The translations under genes and the position numbers were made by a program. A model generated the notes under the pieces. That model did no database searches. It saw nothing but the letters and a program-made list of their open reading frames with translations, and had not been told where the DNA came from. Positions 45,550-55,614 of a stretch of DNA of 64,000 nt are shown here, piece after piece (positions within the stretch are counted from its first letter, which is position 1; every line of letters starts with the position of its first letter). The DNA lies in contig VXMD01000081.1 of assembly GCA_009841255.1 (NCBI GenBank), positions 38,599 through 102,598 of the forward strand, read 5' to 3'. The stretch is from Candidatus Poribacteria bacterium (GTDB lineage: Bacteria; Poribacteria; WGA-4E; WGA-3G).

Positions 45550-48174
45550 ATGCGATACCAATTGACTTTTTGGATCTGTTTAACCGTAGTCATGGGTTAT
45601 TGCTTCCCGATAGTTGCGCAGGAAGCGGCACAACCGGCAACACCTACGACACAGGAAGCATCCGCGAAAAAGAAAAAAGAATTTGAAGATTTTTCAAAAG
45701 TTACGGAAGACAGTAAAAGCTACGACGGCTTTTTTAAACTATACCAGAAAAAAGAGAACCTCTATTGCGAAATTCAGCCCTCCCAATTGGATAAACCTTT
45801 TCTGTGCATGATTAGCGTTGCGCGCGGTCTGGGACAAGGATTCCTGCTTTCAGGGATGACGCTGGAAGAGTGGATGCTCGTCTGGCAGCGTGTCGGTGAC
45901 AGGGTGCATCTGGTACGAAAAAATGTGCGTTTCCGCGCCGAGAAAGGGACACCGATTGCAGAAGCAGTTGACTTAGGGCACAACGATTCCGTGCTGTTCT
46001 CTCTCAAGATTGAAAGCATCCACCCGCAACGGAAGAGCGTGCTGGTGAACATCTCTCCCGTTTTCATATCTGATCTGCCCCCTTTGGCACGCCGTATTGC
46101 ATCTGATGCCCGTTTCGACAAAACGCGTAGTACGTGGGGGGCGGTCAAGGCATTCCCGAAGAACGTTGAGTTGAAAGTCAATGCCGTATACAGTTCCCAA
46201 CGGAATATGAGTACCATTCCGGACAGTCGGGGTATCCAGTTGACCCTGCACTACAGTCTCGCTGGACTTCCCTCAAATAACTATCGTCCCCGATTGGCTG
46301 ATGATCGCCTCGGACATTTTATGACGGCGGTCAAAGACTATTCCTCTAAAACTAGTGATGCCCCTTTTATCCGGTATGTCAATCGATGGCATTTGGAGAA
46401 AGCGGACAAAGATGCGAAATTTTCACCACCGAAAGAACCGATCATCTTCTACATCGAAAAAACGGTGCCCCATCGTTACCGCCCCTATGTCCGACAGGGT
46501 ATTCTGGAGTGGAACAAGGCGTTTGAAAAAATAGGCTTTGCCGATGCGATTGAAGCGCGGATTCAGCAAGACCATGAGGATTGGGACCCTGAAGATGCGC
46601 GGTACAATACGATTCGTTGGATGGTTGGCGCAGGGTTCGCAATCGGTCCGTCTCGCGTGAACCCGTTGACGGGTCAGATCTTGGATGCCGATATCCTTAT
46701 TGGTGAAAGCTGGATCCGGTATTGGCAGCGGGAGTATATGACCTTCTTCGATGAAGTGGCGCATGAACGCGACCACCCTATGGACCACTCTTCACGATTC
46801 CACTGTCAGATCGCATCCGGCTTGGCACGGCAGATGGGCTTTATGGCGAGCGTCTTACAAGCGCGGGGTCTGACCGACGAAGAAGGTGAACTTCCAGAAG
46901 AGTTCATTGGGGAGGCACTCAAGACTTTAACGATGCACGAAGTCGGACATACATTGGGATTCCGCCACAACTTTAAAGCGAGCACGATCTTCTCCCTTGA
47001 CGACCTAAACAAAAAAAGCGGCGAAGCCCTTATCGGTTCCGTTATGGAATACGATGCTGTGAATATCGCACCTGAAGGTCAGGAACAGGGCGATTACTAT
47101 ACAAAGACAATCGGACCTTGGGATTACTGGGTGGTCGAGTACGCCTATAAACCCATTGATGCCAGCAAACCTGAAGGCGAATTGAAAGCGTTAGGTGAGA
47201 TCGCTTCCCGTGTTGCGGCATCAGATCTCACTTACGGCACAGATGAAGATGCGTATGGGTATCGCTTCAGGGACCTCGATCCACTGGTAAACCGGTGGGA
47301 CCTCGGTGATGATCCGCTCGCGTTTGCCAAGCAACGGCGCGAAATCGTCGTAGGACTCTGGGATAAGATTGCCGACAAGGTTACGAAAGAAGGGATGGGC
47401 TATCAGCGTGTCCGGCGTGCTTTTGGGAGTCTGCTGTATGAGCACGGTTTCACGATGTATCTCGCAAGCCGATACATCGGTGGACAGTATCACCATCGCG
47501 ATCATCGTGGGGATGAGAATGGACGTTTACCGTTTGTGCCGGTGCCAGCGACGAAACAACGCGAGGCACTCCAATTCATCAAGGAACATGCCCTCTCGGA
47601 TAAAGCCTTCAGTTTCTCGCCCGAACTTCTCAATAGCCTGGCAATCACCCGTTGGAGTGATTGGGGCGGAGACAGTTGGAATTCCTTACGTTTTGATTAT
47701 CCGGTGCATAGTGTGATTCTGCGCAATCAAACCCTCATCTTAGAGCGGTTGCTGTATCCCTCGGTTCTCTCTCGCGTTCAGGACGCTGAGCTTAAGTTTC
47801 CTAAAGGCGGAGACGCTTTCACAATGCCAGAACTCTTTTCAGGCATTACAGATGCGGTTTGGGTGGAACTCGGAAGGGATGCGGGGGCGAAGCAGTGGTC
47901 GAATTCGGATGCGTTCATCTCCAGTTTCCGTCGCGGTTTGCAGCGTGAACACTTGAAGCAACTCATCAAACTGGTGTTAGAAGCCGACAGTGGCACGCCT
48001 GAGGACGCGCGATCGCTCGCACGTCTCCACCTCGGACAAATTAGGGGTAAGATTCAGCGCGTACTTCAAAATGCCAGAGGGAATCTTGACGATTACAGTT
48101 TTGCGCACCTTGAAGAATCGCAAGTCCGAGTTGAGAAGGCGTTAGATGCCAGTTTCCGAGTCGAGAGACGTTAG
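45550..48174 (+). CDS. secreted zinc-dependent metalloprotease (DUF5117/DUF4953 type)
   Basis: 874 residues with a signal peptide ending near PIVAQ. The zinc site is HEVGHTLGFRH, with His463, Glu464, His467 and His473: the metzincin-like HExxHxxGxxH. An N-terminal domain (FKLYQKKENLYCEIQPSQLD, then GLGQGFLLSGM) matches the DUF5117 part of these proteins, and the C-terminal ~250 residues are helical. The ATG has AAGGAG upstream. It probably degrades proteins in the periplasm or outside the cell. The nine-base gap to the following GNAT suggests cotranscription. Confidence 0.87.
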   Translation: MRYQLTFWICLTVVMGYCFPIVAQEAAQPATPTTQEASAKKKKEFEDFSKVTEDSKSYDGFFKLYQKKENLYCEIQPSQLDKPFLCMISVARGLGQGFLLSGMTLEEWMLVWQRVGDRVHLVRKNVRFRAEKGTPIAEAVDLGHNDSVLFSLKIESIHPQRKSVLVNISPVFISDLPPLARRIASDARFDKTRSTWGAVKAFPKNVELKVNAVYSSQRNMSTIPDSRGIQLTLHYSLAGLPSNNYRPRLADDRLGHFMTAVKDYSSKTSDAPFIRYVNRWHLEKADKDAKFSPPKEPIIFYIEKTVPHRYRPYVRQGILEWNKAFEKIGFADAIEARIQQDHEDWDPEDARYNTIRWMVGAGFAIGPSRVNPLTGQILDADILIGESWIRYWQREYMTFFDEVAHERDHPMDHSSRFHCQIASGLARQMGFMASVLQARGLTDEEGELPEEFIGEALKTLTMHEVGHTLGFRHNFKASTIFSLDDLNKKSGEALIGSVMEYDAVNIAPEGQEQGDYYTKTIGPWDYWVVEYAYKPIDASKPEGELKALGEIASRVAASDLTYGTDEDAYGYRFRDLDPLVNRWDLGDDPLAFAKQRREIVVGLWDKIADKVTKEGMGYQRVRRAFGSLLYEHGFTMYLASRYIGGQYHHRDHRGDENGRLPFVPVPATKQREALQFIKEHALSDKAFSFSPELLNSLAITRWSDWGGDSWNSLRFDYPVHSVILRNQTLILERLLYPSVLSRVQDAELKFPKGGDAFTMPELFSGITDAVWVELGRDAGAKQWSNSDAFISSFRRGLQREHLKQLIKLVLEADSGTPEDARSLARLHLGQIRGKIQRVLQNARGNLDDYSFAHLEESQVRVEKALDASFRVERR

Positions 48175-48182
48175 GGGAATAG

Positions 48183-49109
48183 ATGGAAATTTTACAATAT
48201 ACACCCGACATGCAAACACAGGTGACACAGTTTTACAACCGTATGACCGCCGACGTGCCGAAGTGTTATCCCGTGAAAGCGGAAGAATTTGCTGCTGCGA
48301 TACGCGGGGTTCCCACCGGTAAAGCCGACAAGAAGGAGGGTGGACTCGACTCCGAAACTGCCTTTGTAGCGGTAACGGACGGTGTTATACAGGCGTTTAT
48401 CCACGTCGGTATCGGTCAAGTTGGAGAAAATAGAGAAGAGGACATAGGCGTTATTCGGTTTATGGGCTATGAACGCGGTGCCCGGAGCGTTGGACAAGCC
48501 GTGCTTGAAAAGGCGGAGGCTTATCTAAAAACGTTTAACGTTTCCCGGATTTTCGCTTTCCCGCAGGACTGCCGATACCGCTTTTATCACTTTGAACACG
48601 CCTATCTATCGGATGCCCTCGATCAGGTTCAGGGGCTCCTCGGATTTAACGGATACCACCGTTCTGCTGGTGAGGTCTTTTTGGATTGGGAAGACTATTC
48701 TGTTACACCGATCCCTTCGAGTCTACCGGTAACGCTTTCTGTCGAGTGGCAGGACGGACGTGGACAACTCCCGAATTGCACTGCGCTGGCACATCAAAAC
48801 GGTGAACAGGTTGGCATCTGTGAATCCATCTGTGGCGGTGAATTCTCAAGCCACACCGATGCGCAAGCCTGGCTGCATACCGTTTGGCTCGGTATTGAGG
48901 ACGATTTTCAGGGACAAGGTTTAGGACGCTCCCTGCTCCAATACGCCCTGCAAGAGATGAAGAAAATCGGATACCGGCATGCGGCGATTAGCACTGCTTG
49001 GGATAACCACCGAGCGTTCCTCTTTTACAGCAACTGCGGGTATCGGACCGTAGATTGGACTTATGAATTCGTTAGAAACCTCTCCGAAACACCGACACAG
49101 AGGTGGTAG
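48183..49109 (+). CDS. double-domain GNAT acetyltransferase, tandem copy 1
   Basis: 308 residues with two GNAT-like halves. The N-terminal half is divergent (ETAFVAVTDGVIQAFIHVG, then GARSVGQAVLEKAEAYLK). The C-terminal half has an intact acetyl-CoA loop (IEDDFQGQGLGRSLLQYAL) and an end typical of the fold (YSNCGYRTVDWTYEF). It closely resembles the next gene along its whole length. The ATG follows AGGGG. Confidence 0.85.
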   Translation: MEILQYTPDMQTQVTQFYNRMTADVPKCYPVKAEEFAAAIRGVPTGKADKKEGGLDSETAFVAVTDGVIQAFIHVGIGQVGENREEDIGVIRFMGYERGARSVGQAVLEKAEAYLKTFNVSRIFAFPQDCRYRFYHFEHAYLSDALDQVQGLLGFNGYHRSAGEVFLDWEDYSVTPIPSSLPVTLSVEWQDGRGQLPNCTALAHQNGEQVGICESICGGEFSSHTDAQAWLHTVWLGIEDDFQGQGLGRSLLQYALQEMKKIGYRHAAISTAWDNHRAFLFYSNCGYRTVDWTYEFVRNLSETPTQRW

Positions 49110-49231
49110 TTCGTGAACCAGGTGATCAGCATAACCTTAACCGCAGCGTCCTATTCTCCGTTTTCTGTGGTGGAAGTGGTGGCGGAACAATTCTGGTGTG
49201 AAGGGTTCCGTAAAAGAGGGTGGAGGAATAG

Positions 49232-50146
49232 ATGGAGATTTTCCAATATACGCCCAGCATGCAAGCACTGGGGACACAATTTTATAATCGTTTAATTACC
49301 GATGTTCCGCACTGCTATCCGATAGGGGTGGAAGAATTCGGGGTTGCAGTAAGTGGGATTCCCACCGGTAAAGCCGACAAAAATGAGGGTGGACTCGATT
49401 CGGAAACTGCCTTCGTCGCGATAACAGTGGGTGAAGTGCAGGCATTTATTCACGTCGGTATCGGTCAGGTTAGAAATGAGGACGTAGGTATTATTCGATT
49501 TTTGAACTACGAACGCGGGGCGCGGCACGCTGGACAAGTCGTGCTTGAAAAGGCGGAGGCACATCTGAAAGCATTTGGCATAATCCGAATTTTCGCTTTC
49601 CGATCCAATCATCGATATCGTTTCTACCATTTTGAATACGCTCAATTATCGGATGCCCTTGATCAAGTTCATGCGCTCTTGGGATTCAACGGATACCACC
49701 GCTGCAGTGGATGGGTCTTTTTAGACTGGGAAAACTACGCAGTTACACCAATATCGGCACCTATACCGGTAACACTTTCTGTAGATTGGATACAGGGACG
49801 TGGACAGCATCCAAATAGCATTATAAAAGCCTATCGAGATGGTGAGGAGATTGGCTTGTGTGAATCTGTGTCCGTTGGTGAGTATTCGAGTCATCCTGAG
49901 GCGCAAGACTGGTTCCATACGGTTTATCTTGAGATCGAAGGTGAGTTCCAAGGACAAGGATTGGGGAAATTTTTGCTTCAATACGCACTTCAAGAGATGA
50001 AGAAAATCGGATACCAACACGCAGTAATTAGTACGGGGTGGGCCGATTATCGCGCACTTCTTTTTTACAGCAACTGCGGTTATCGAGTTGTAGATTGGAC
50101 ATACGGGTATGACAAAGTCCTTTCTGAATCACCAATGCACAATTAA
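49232..50146 (+). CDS. double-domain GNAT acetyltransferase, tandem copy 2
   Basis: 304 residues, collinear with the preceding gene and by eye about three-quarters identical; even the sequence around the start (GGAGGAATAGATGGA) is similar. Both domains are kept, and the loop LEIEGEFQGQGLGKFLLQYA is intact. It is a recent tandem duplication, with 122 bases between the copies. Its last codons overlap the convergent methyltransferase gene by four bases. Confidence 0.85.
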   Translation: MEIFQYTPSMQALGTQFYNRLITDVPHCYPIGVEEFGVAVSGIPTGKADKNEGGLDSETAFVAITVGEVQAFIHVGIGQVRNEDVGIIRFLNYERGARHAGQVVLEKAEAHLKAFGIIRIFAFRSNHRYRFYHFEYAQLSDALDQVHALLGFNGYHRCSGWVFLDWENYAVTPISAPIPVTLSVDWIQGRGQHPNSIIKAYRDGEEIGLCESVSVGEYSSHPEAQDWFHTVYLEIEGEFQGQGLGKFLLQYALQEMKKIGYQHAVISTGWADYRALLFYSNCGYRVVDWTYGYDKVLSESPMHN

Positions 50147-50826
50147 CATGACTTTAACCGCAACATTTCGTTCCCGGTTTTCTGGAAATGATACGGCACG
50201 CGTTCGACTGAACAGGCAATTCCATCTTTTTCAAATGCGTCAATAACAGGTGATAAGAAGGGAGAAGGGTTGCTGTTGACATCAACAATCGGGAAAATTC
50301 TCACTTCGGTTCCAATACGAAGTAATTCCCATATCGCATTGAGATGGAACGTCAAATCTCTGTTGGCGGAGTAGAAGAAAAGCAGATGTGCGGAGAGCAC
50401 AAGATCGAAATGACCGTCAGGGAAGGGTAGATTGGGCAGTGAGGCGTCTATGTATCGCTCTTGTTGCTTGCCGCTTTCGAAATCTCGGCAGAAGGTGCCC
50501 ATCGCCTGCATCCGGATGTCAGCCAATTCATCAACAGAGGCGATGTGTGTCCAGACGAATTTATCCTGATTTTGTCGGGCTTGTGCGATGACATCGTCGT
50601 AGGTTTCCCGGATTCGCTGGTGCAATTCCGCTTCGGAATACCGGTAAATCGGATCGACCGAAACGATCGGCGTGCCGCGCTGGTGCATCAAGGCATTGAA
50701 CGACGCGGGACCGCCGCCGACATCAACGATGTCCCGCGCCAAGTCTTCCTCGGAGAGATTAAACATACCCAAGTATTCGTCAAAGGATCTTCCCCACGGC
50801 ACGATGTCCTTGTAATGAAAGTCCAT
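50143..50826 (-). CDS. class I SAM-dependent methyltransferase
   Basis: 227 residues. Motif I is DIVDVGGGPASFNAL, and the acidic loop is VSVDPIYRYSEAEL. FPDGHFDLVLSAHLLFFY is motif IV/V as in Methyltransf_11 proteins. It resembles small-molecule methyltransferases found alone in many environmental genomes. No partner gene is evident; it is convergent with the GNAT pair. Confidence 0.8.
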   Translation of the reverse strand: MDFHYKDIVPWGRSFDEYLGMFNLSEEDLARDIVDVGGGPASFNALMHQRGTPIVSVDPIYRYSEAELHQRIRETYDDVIAQARQNQDKFVWTHIASVDELADIRMQAMGTFCRDFESGKQQERYIDASLPNLPFPDGHFDLVLSAHLLFFYSANRDLTFHLNAIWELLRIGTEVRIFPIVDVNSNPSPFLSPVIDAFEKDGIACSVERVPYHFQKTGNEMLRLKSC

Positions 50827-50986
50827 TGTTAGGCAGTCCCAACACCGATCTAACGAAGAAGATTTACCCCTGAGTTTCAGGTCCGAAGTTGTGCTTGAGG
50901 CACTTAGCGGTGAAAGTTCACAAGCAGAATTGTGTCGGAAACCCCATAACCTCAGCGCAGATCAGGAGGTGTGTCCTTGGGTCAAG

Positions 50987-51484
50987 TTAATTGTCTGAGA
51001 TCTTGACGAGAAACGCTCCAGGTTTTGTGATGGCATAAATTTGAAACTCATAGTCTTTGGGAATCACATGGCCACCGAGCGTTTTTTTCGGTAATTCTCC
51101 GAGGGCCTCGATGTTCACTGAAGGTCCCTTGCCGACCACAGAAATCACCGGTAAAAAATCGATACGGATTTCAGTGTTGCGATAGAACTTAAAATAAAAC
51201 ATTTCTGAGGTGTGCTGAGCCTTCGGGATGACAGCCCAAGCCTGACCATCATTCAGGCTGATGGCTAAATCTTCTTTCGGTGCGGGGTCTGCGTGAAGCT
51301 GCCACCAAATCCCAATCCCACCTTTTAATGCTTTGCTTTGGACTTTTTCAATCGTGATAGCGGGCATTGTGTCACTGATGACGACAGCATCCGCGACACT
51401 GCCATCTCCGGCATCGTCGCGATCGCATCCGCAATAACACAGCAGTAGTATCACCACGCCAATCAGGGAAAATAAGTGTCTCAT
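50987..51484 (-). CDS. hypothetical lipoprotein
   Basis: 165 residues. The start is basic (MRHLFSL), followed by a hydrophobic segment and a Cys-rich end LLLCYCGCDRDD, any of whose cysteines could be the lipidated one. The rest is beta-rich with no family I recognise (AISLNDGQAWAVIPKAQHTS, GGHVIPKDYEFQIYAIT). The ATG at 51484 follows GGAGG by five bases. Probably a small envelope lipoprotein. Confidence 0.6.
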   Translation of the reverse strand: MRHLFSLIGVVILLLCYCGCDRDDAGDGSVADAVVISDTMPAITIEKVQSKALKGGIGIWWQLHADPAPKEDLAISLNDGQAWAVIPKAQHTSEMFYFKFYRNTEIRIDFLPVISVVGKGPSVNIEALGELPKKTLGGHVIPKDYEFQIYAITKPGAFLVKISDN

Positions 51485-51515
51485 GTGAACCTCCATTTAT
51501 ATCTTCCGGAATCCC

Positions 51516-52122
51516 TCATGCCTTTTGGTTAACCATGCTGGAGAGGATACCGAGGATCCTATCGCACCGCTCAAGGGCATACAGTGCCATATCAATGTAG
51601 AGTCTTTGATCTTCCAATTTGAGGAAGAGCCACTCCGTGCCAGTGGTCGTAGCCCCATAAATACAAGGAATATTGTTGCCTTTCTGCTGATTAAAGCGTT
51701 GCGCTGCGAGCATCTCAGCGAACACATTGCCCGATGCCAAGCGTTGGATCGGCATTCTTTGCTTCAACAAGAACGATGACGGGTGCCTGTAAATAAAATT
51801 GTTCCGGTGATAAACTTATCAAAAAATCGCAAGTTCCTATTAATCCCTGTTCTGGATCAACACTGAAGTCTATTCCGGAAAAAAGACTAATACGTCGATC
51901 GAATTGCTCGCGAAGCTCAACGAGAACGTTGGTGACAATAAGTTCGGAACGTGCCTTCTCTGTCCTTATTGCGACTGCCAACTGCACCTTTTTCGCCAGT
52001 TCCGCGACGAGTGCCTCGCTGGGCGGCACCGGTTCTATATCGGCAAAGATGTTTGCGGATTCAATCGTCTCTAACTGAAACGCCTCCCGAACCGTCTCTA
52101 AGGTGAAATTGCTATAAACCAT
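51516..52122 (-). pseudogene. conserved hypothetical gene broken by one extra base
   Basis: Two frames together give one protein of about 200 residues: FTLETVREAFQLETIESANI at the start, ARSELIVTNVLVELREQFDR in the middle, VIVLVEAKNADPTLGIGQC before the break and AEMLAAQRFNQQKGNN after it. The pattern is that of a family common in cyanobacteria and other environmental bacteria, often annotated only as hypothetical. The break is at about 51720: GTTCGCTGAG where GTTGCTGAG would keep the frame, which is one extra base. It may be a true mutation or a sequencing error. Confidence 0.7.
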
Positions 52123-52138
52123 CGGATAGCATGCCTCT

Positions 52139-53185
52139 TTAATCAGCGGCACCGACCTCGACTTCCTGCAGGACTGCAACTGCGCGCTGTGCCAGCGCGG
52201 TCGTCGCATCGCGCTTGACCGCTCGGTTTAAGTGTAGGATGGCCCGTTCATCTCCGTCTCTTGCCAATTCCAACGCTTCCTCAAACCCTTTGTTCCCGTA
52301 ACTGAAATCACGTGGCAGCACAGTCAAATCATGGTTTTTCCAATAATACTTCAGTTCATCGGACTCCCAATTGCGGTAAACATCTTCCCACTGAAGGGAG
52401 TTGAAGATGTTCAGGTGCGGTTCAAGCATGTGCTCAGCGATCGGGTCATCGACAGCCTGATAGCGGTTGTCGAGCGACACACGCAACCGATCTTCGGTCA
52501 AATTCGGGAGTGCCTTGTGAATGGTCAACGCAGAGAAGATGAGCGTATCGCCAACCTCATAGTTCGTGGAATGCCATTCACCCGATAACTCGTCCTCATT
52601 AACGCAGAGGCTCCCGGCACCGAGTGAGAAGTGGTGTTCCATCACCTGGTTGACTTTATGCGAGCCGGGTAGGACTGCCAACCCACCTAATTCGATCGGA
52701 CAATCCCCGATGGGTGCCCAACAGGTATAGGTCTGGAAATTCCCTTGAAAATGAACGAAGTCTTGGTGTATCGGTGTGGTATGCGCCGTGTACTTAGGGA
52801 ACCAGAGACGCGCAATCTTCTGTGGATGCGGTAGCACCTCTCGACCGACAATTTTCGCCACCATATCGACGACTTCGGACCAGTGCCCAGAACGGTGGAA
52901 CGCCTCTAATTTGTATACTTCGTGATATACATCCGTGTACTCGATATCTCCCTCAGTACACTGATTGGAAATATCAGCGATGCCGTCCATCGGGTCGGTC
53001 CCCGCGACGAGCCAACCGCCTTCCTGCATCGTCGTTAGCATTTCTCGCCGCAACGCCCAGAGTTTGTCGGGATCTTGCAGCTTCTTGAAGAAGACATACC
53101 CTTCTTCCGAGATCCGGTGACGCAATTCTTCCGGATCATTCATCGCATCGTTGGATACGCGAAGTTCTCTTAATAATTCCGCCAT
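52139..53185 (-). CDS. phytanoyl-CoA dioxygenase family protein (PhyH), 4
   Basis: 348 residues, the longest PhyH in the window. Predicted iron ligands are His140 and Asp142 (PIHQDFVHF) and His223 (LTIHKALPN). The C-terminal ~60 residues after the oxygenase fold are helical and may be a short repeat (NKGFEEALELARDGDERAIL). The ATG follows AAGGAG. It ends 17 bases before the broken conserved gene begins. Substrate unknown. Confidence 0.87.
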   Translation of the reverse strand: MAELLRELRVSNDAMNDPEELRHRISEEGYVFFKKLQDPDKLWALRREMLTTMQEGGWLVAGTDPMDGIADISNQCTEGDIEYTDVYHEVYKLEAFHRSGHWSEVVDMVAKIVGREVLPHPQKIARLWFPKYTAHTTPIHQDFVHFQGNFQTYTCWAPIGDCPIELGGLAVLPGSHKVNQVMEHHFSLGAGSLCVNEDELSGEWHSTNYEVGDTLIFSALTIHKALPNLTEDRLRVSLDNRYQAVDDPIAEHMLEPHLNIFNSLQWEDVYRNWESDELKYYWKNHDLTVLPRDFSYGNKGFEEALELARDGDERAILHLNRAVKRDATTALAQRAVAVLQEVEVGAAD

Positions 53186-53332
53186 CTGACATTCTCCTTC
53201 GGTTTACCTATGTCTGAAAACTATTTTTCGATTTTGTCCCCAACAGAGTTCATTATCAGTATATCTGCCTGTTATTGTAGTATAATACATACGTAACGGA
53301 AAATCAATTTTTTTAGATTCGGAAAATCGCTC

Positions 53333-54154
53333 CTACGTTCTATTTTTCTCAAGCCAATCGACGGCAAAGTCGACGACAGCGCGTTGTGGCATGAGTTGAC
53401 AGTTTGCGTTGCCGATCTTGCCGTGTCGAACCACTTTTCCTGCCTCAGATCGCAAAAAATCCTCACCGATGCAATCGAAGTCCGAACTATCTACATCAAT
53501 ATTCTCAAAGGTAGTCCATATTCTTGAACCCGCCTGTGAAATCGGGGCACCCTCTCGGATGACGCGCTTGGTCGGGAAGTCCGCTCGGTATTCTGCGAGA
53601 TGTATGGACGTGTTGTTTGAATGTCCAACACCGATGAGTAGGACAGAACCGCGCAGGTCGTAGATTCTGGCAAGCGGTGAATTCTCGCCCATGCCAAACG
53701 CTAAAGAGTGGTTATTGATGACATAAGACGCGTGAGGACCGCTTGCACAAAAGGATCCCTGTGGATGCATGCTGCGGAGCACGTTTTTTTGCTTTCGGAA
53801 CGTCTCGACAATTTTGCCCATTGAGCGGGTCGGGGTCAAATCGGGATCGTAGGCGGGCATTGTCTCGCGTATTGTTTGCCACCACGACTCCGGCACGGGC
53901 GGATTCTCCCACTGACTTGGATCGCTGAGGTCAGTCGAGTGGGTCGGCATCACAAGTGTCCCTGTTTCACCTAAAACTTTCTGAAGCGCGATAATAACGG
54001 CGACGGGACCACCGCAGACCCATCCGAGCGCACTCAAGGACGAATGGACGAGTAAAACCATGCCTTCTTCAATACCGAGTGCTTTTAAATCAGCCTGCAG
54101 CGACTCGACCGTGATAGGTGTTTCCGTTTTGTGAACTACTTGGCCTTCAGGCAT
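53333..54154 (-). CDS. aminoglycoside N(3)-acetyltransferase family protein
   Basis: 273 residues of the AAC(3) family. The segments VLLVHSSLSALGWVCGGP and GTLVMPTHSTDLSDP, then DPDLTPTRSMGKIVETFRK, RSMHPQGSFCASG and VLLIGVGHSNNTSIHLAEY are all typical. AAC(3) enzymes acetylate aminoglycosides, but the family is broad, and environmental members such as YokD-like proteins may have other substrates. The start is 14 bases after the methyltransferase stop upstream, so both may be in one transcript. Confidence 0.87.
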   Translation of the reverse strand: MPEGQVVHKTETPITVESLQADLKALGIEEGMVLLVHSSLSALGWVCGGPVAVIIALQKVLGETGTLVMPTHSTDLSDPSQWENPPVPESWWQTIRETMPAYDPDLTPTRSMGKIVETFRKQKNVLRSMHPQGSFCASGPHASYVINNHSLAFGMGENSPLARIYDLRGSVLLIGVGHSNNTSIHLAEYRADFPTKRVIREGAPISQAGSRIWTTFENIDVDSSDFDCIGEDFLRSEAGKVVRHGKIGNANCQLMPQRAVVDFAVDWLEKNRT

Positions 54155-54167
54155 TATTAATTACCCT

Positions 54168-54989
54168 CTATTTCGTGCCTATCGCAAGAATATGCGCACT
54201 CATCCCGAGTATTGACGGCTCTGCTTCGACTTTCCGAATCAGATCCAAAACTGCGACGCGCTGATCGGGGTCTGTCCAGTAGCTTTCAACTGACCTAAAA
54301 AGCCATGCAGGTCCTTCCACAGCAAGCGTTGCCTGATGCTGAAAACCGGCTTCGGTAACTTCGGAACCGAATTCTTCCGGACGATGAAGATACGCGTCTG
54401 TAAAGTACTTAAGGCTCTCAGTCGGGTTACGATGGTAGCCCGTTTCGAGGTCGTTTTGAACAATGTTCAGGTGAACAGGAGTCCTGAATCGATCTTCAAA
54501 AAAACTGTCGAGCATAGATGCAAAGCGTGAAATACCTGCGGCAACCATAACGCCTCCCTTTCGCAGGACACGATATGCCTCTCTGAGTGCAAGCAGCCGT
54601 TCACTTTTATCAGTCAGATGGTAGAGCGGTCCCAATAACAAAACGGCGTCCACGGACATTGACGAAAAACGGAGTGCCCGTGCATCGCCAAGCGATATGC
54701 TGGCAATCGGATGTTCCCGTTGTTGGTTTGAGGCTTCTTTTGCCTGTTCAATATGTAAGTCCACTGGATCCACGAGGTGGACCTCATAGCCCTCCTTTGC
54801 TAACCAACAGGCATAGGGACCCGAACCGCCACCGATGTCCAAAACGACTGCTGGTGGCAGTGGTAGATAGCGTGTGATGATCTCTTGTGTCCGTACAAAT
54901 TCCAACTGACCTTTGGTATTGGCTGTAAGTCTTTCCGATTCTTGTGTCTGTCTATAGAACGAGAGAATCTCATCAGAGAGTTGATACAA
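54168..54989 (-). CDS. class I SAM-dependent methyltransferase
   Basis: 273 residues. Motif I is VVLDIGGGSGPYACWLA, then the acidic VHLVDPVDLHIEQAK and the motif IV region VDAVLLLGPLYHLTD, as in Methyltransf_11/25. The protein starts MYQLSDEIL with a TTG codon at 54989, seven bases after AAGGA. An out-of-frame ATG lies between them. Its neighbour downstream is the AAC(3)-like gene. Substrate unknown. Confidence 0.85.
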   Translation of the reverse strand: MYQLSDEILSFYRQTQESERLTANTKGQLEFVRTQEIITRYLPLPPAVVLDIGGGSGPYACWLAKEGYEVHLVDPVDLHIEQAKEASNQQREHPIASISLGDARALRFSSMSVDAVLLLGPLYHLTDKSERLLALREAYRVLRKGGVMVAAGISRFASMLDSFFEDRFRTPVHLNIVQNDLETGYHRNPTESLKYFTDAYLHRPEEFGSEVTEAGFQHQATLAVEGPAWLFRSVESYWTDPDQRVAVLDLIRKVEAEPSILGMSAHILAIGTK

Positions 54990-55011
54990 TTTTCATTCCT
55001 TCCAAAACCGA

Positions 55012-55605
55012 TTATCGGGTCTGTTTCACCCATGCCCATGTTGTCGTCAGTTTGTCTTCTGGGTCAACAGAAAGTGGCTCAAGATCCAAAGCGTTGGTGA
55101 CATCAACGTAGTTCGGTTTGCCAAACCCACCCTTGCCATCATTTCCGTTCTTGGTGTTATCGTTGGCGTTGCCTTCATCGAAAGTATAATGTGCGTTTAA
55201 GCCCTCTTCATCGCTGTTGAGGATCTTCATCATGAACTCATTAATCTCTTCTTCGGTCCGAGCAACTTCCCAGATACGGATTTCATCAATCGATCCTGTA
55301 CAGAACCAGCTTTTGCTATCACCGACACCGATGTACAGCGAAGCGTCAGTTGCCGCTAATTCCTTTGCTCCAAAAGGTGCGGCACCTTTCTCCTCCCCAT
55401 CAATATAGGTCCGCATCTCTTTACCATCCCAGACCCCAGCGACATGTTGCCATTCGTTCGGCTCCAATCCAGGGACATCAAGGATTTTTGTGCCGGGCCA
55501 GAGGACAAACCGTAATCCGTTTCCATTTTGGACAATCTCTGGAAAGATGTAATCCCTTTGGCCGCCCCAGTCCTTTGCGAGGCATTCACCGACGGGTTTG
55601 CTCAT
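55012..55605 (-). pseudogene. LamG-domain protein, C-terminal part (split by tnpB element 2)
   Basis: About 195 residues of a laminin-G/concanavalin fold (PVGECLAKDWGGQRDYIFPE, WQHVAGVWDGKEMRTYIDGE, SIDEIRIWEVARTEEEINEF). The tail KLTTTWAWVKQ resembles that of the LamG gene at 25 kb. The apparent ATG at the left junction is internal: removing the insertion joins it in frame to the N-terminal part at 57093-57262. So the intact gene was about 250 residues with a signal peptide. Confidence 0.85.
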
Positions 55606-55614
55606 CTAAATTTT

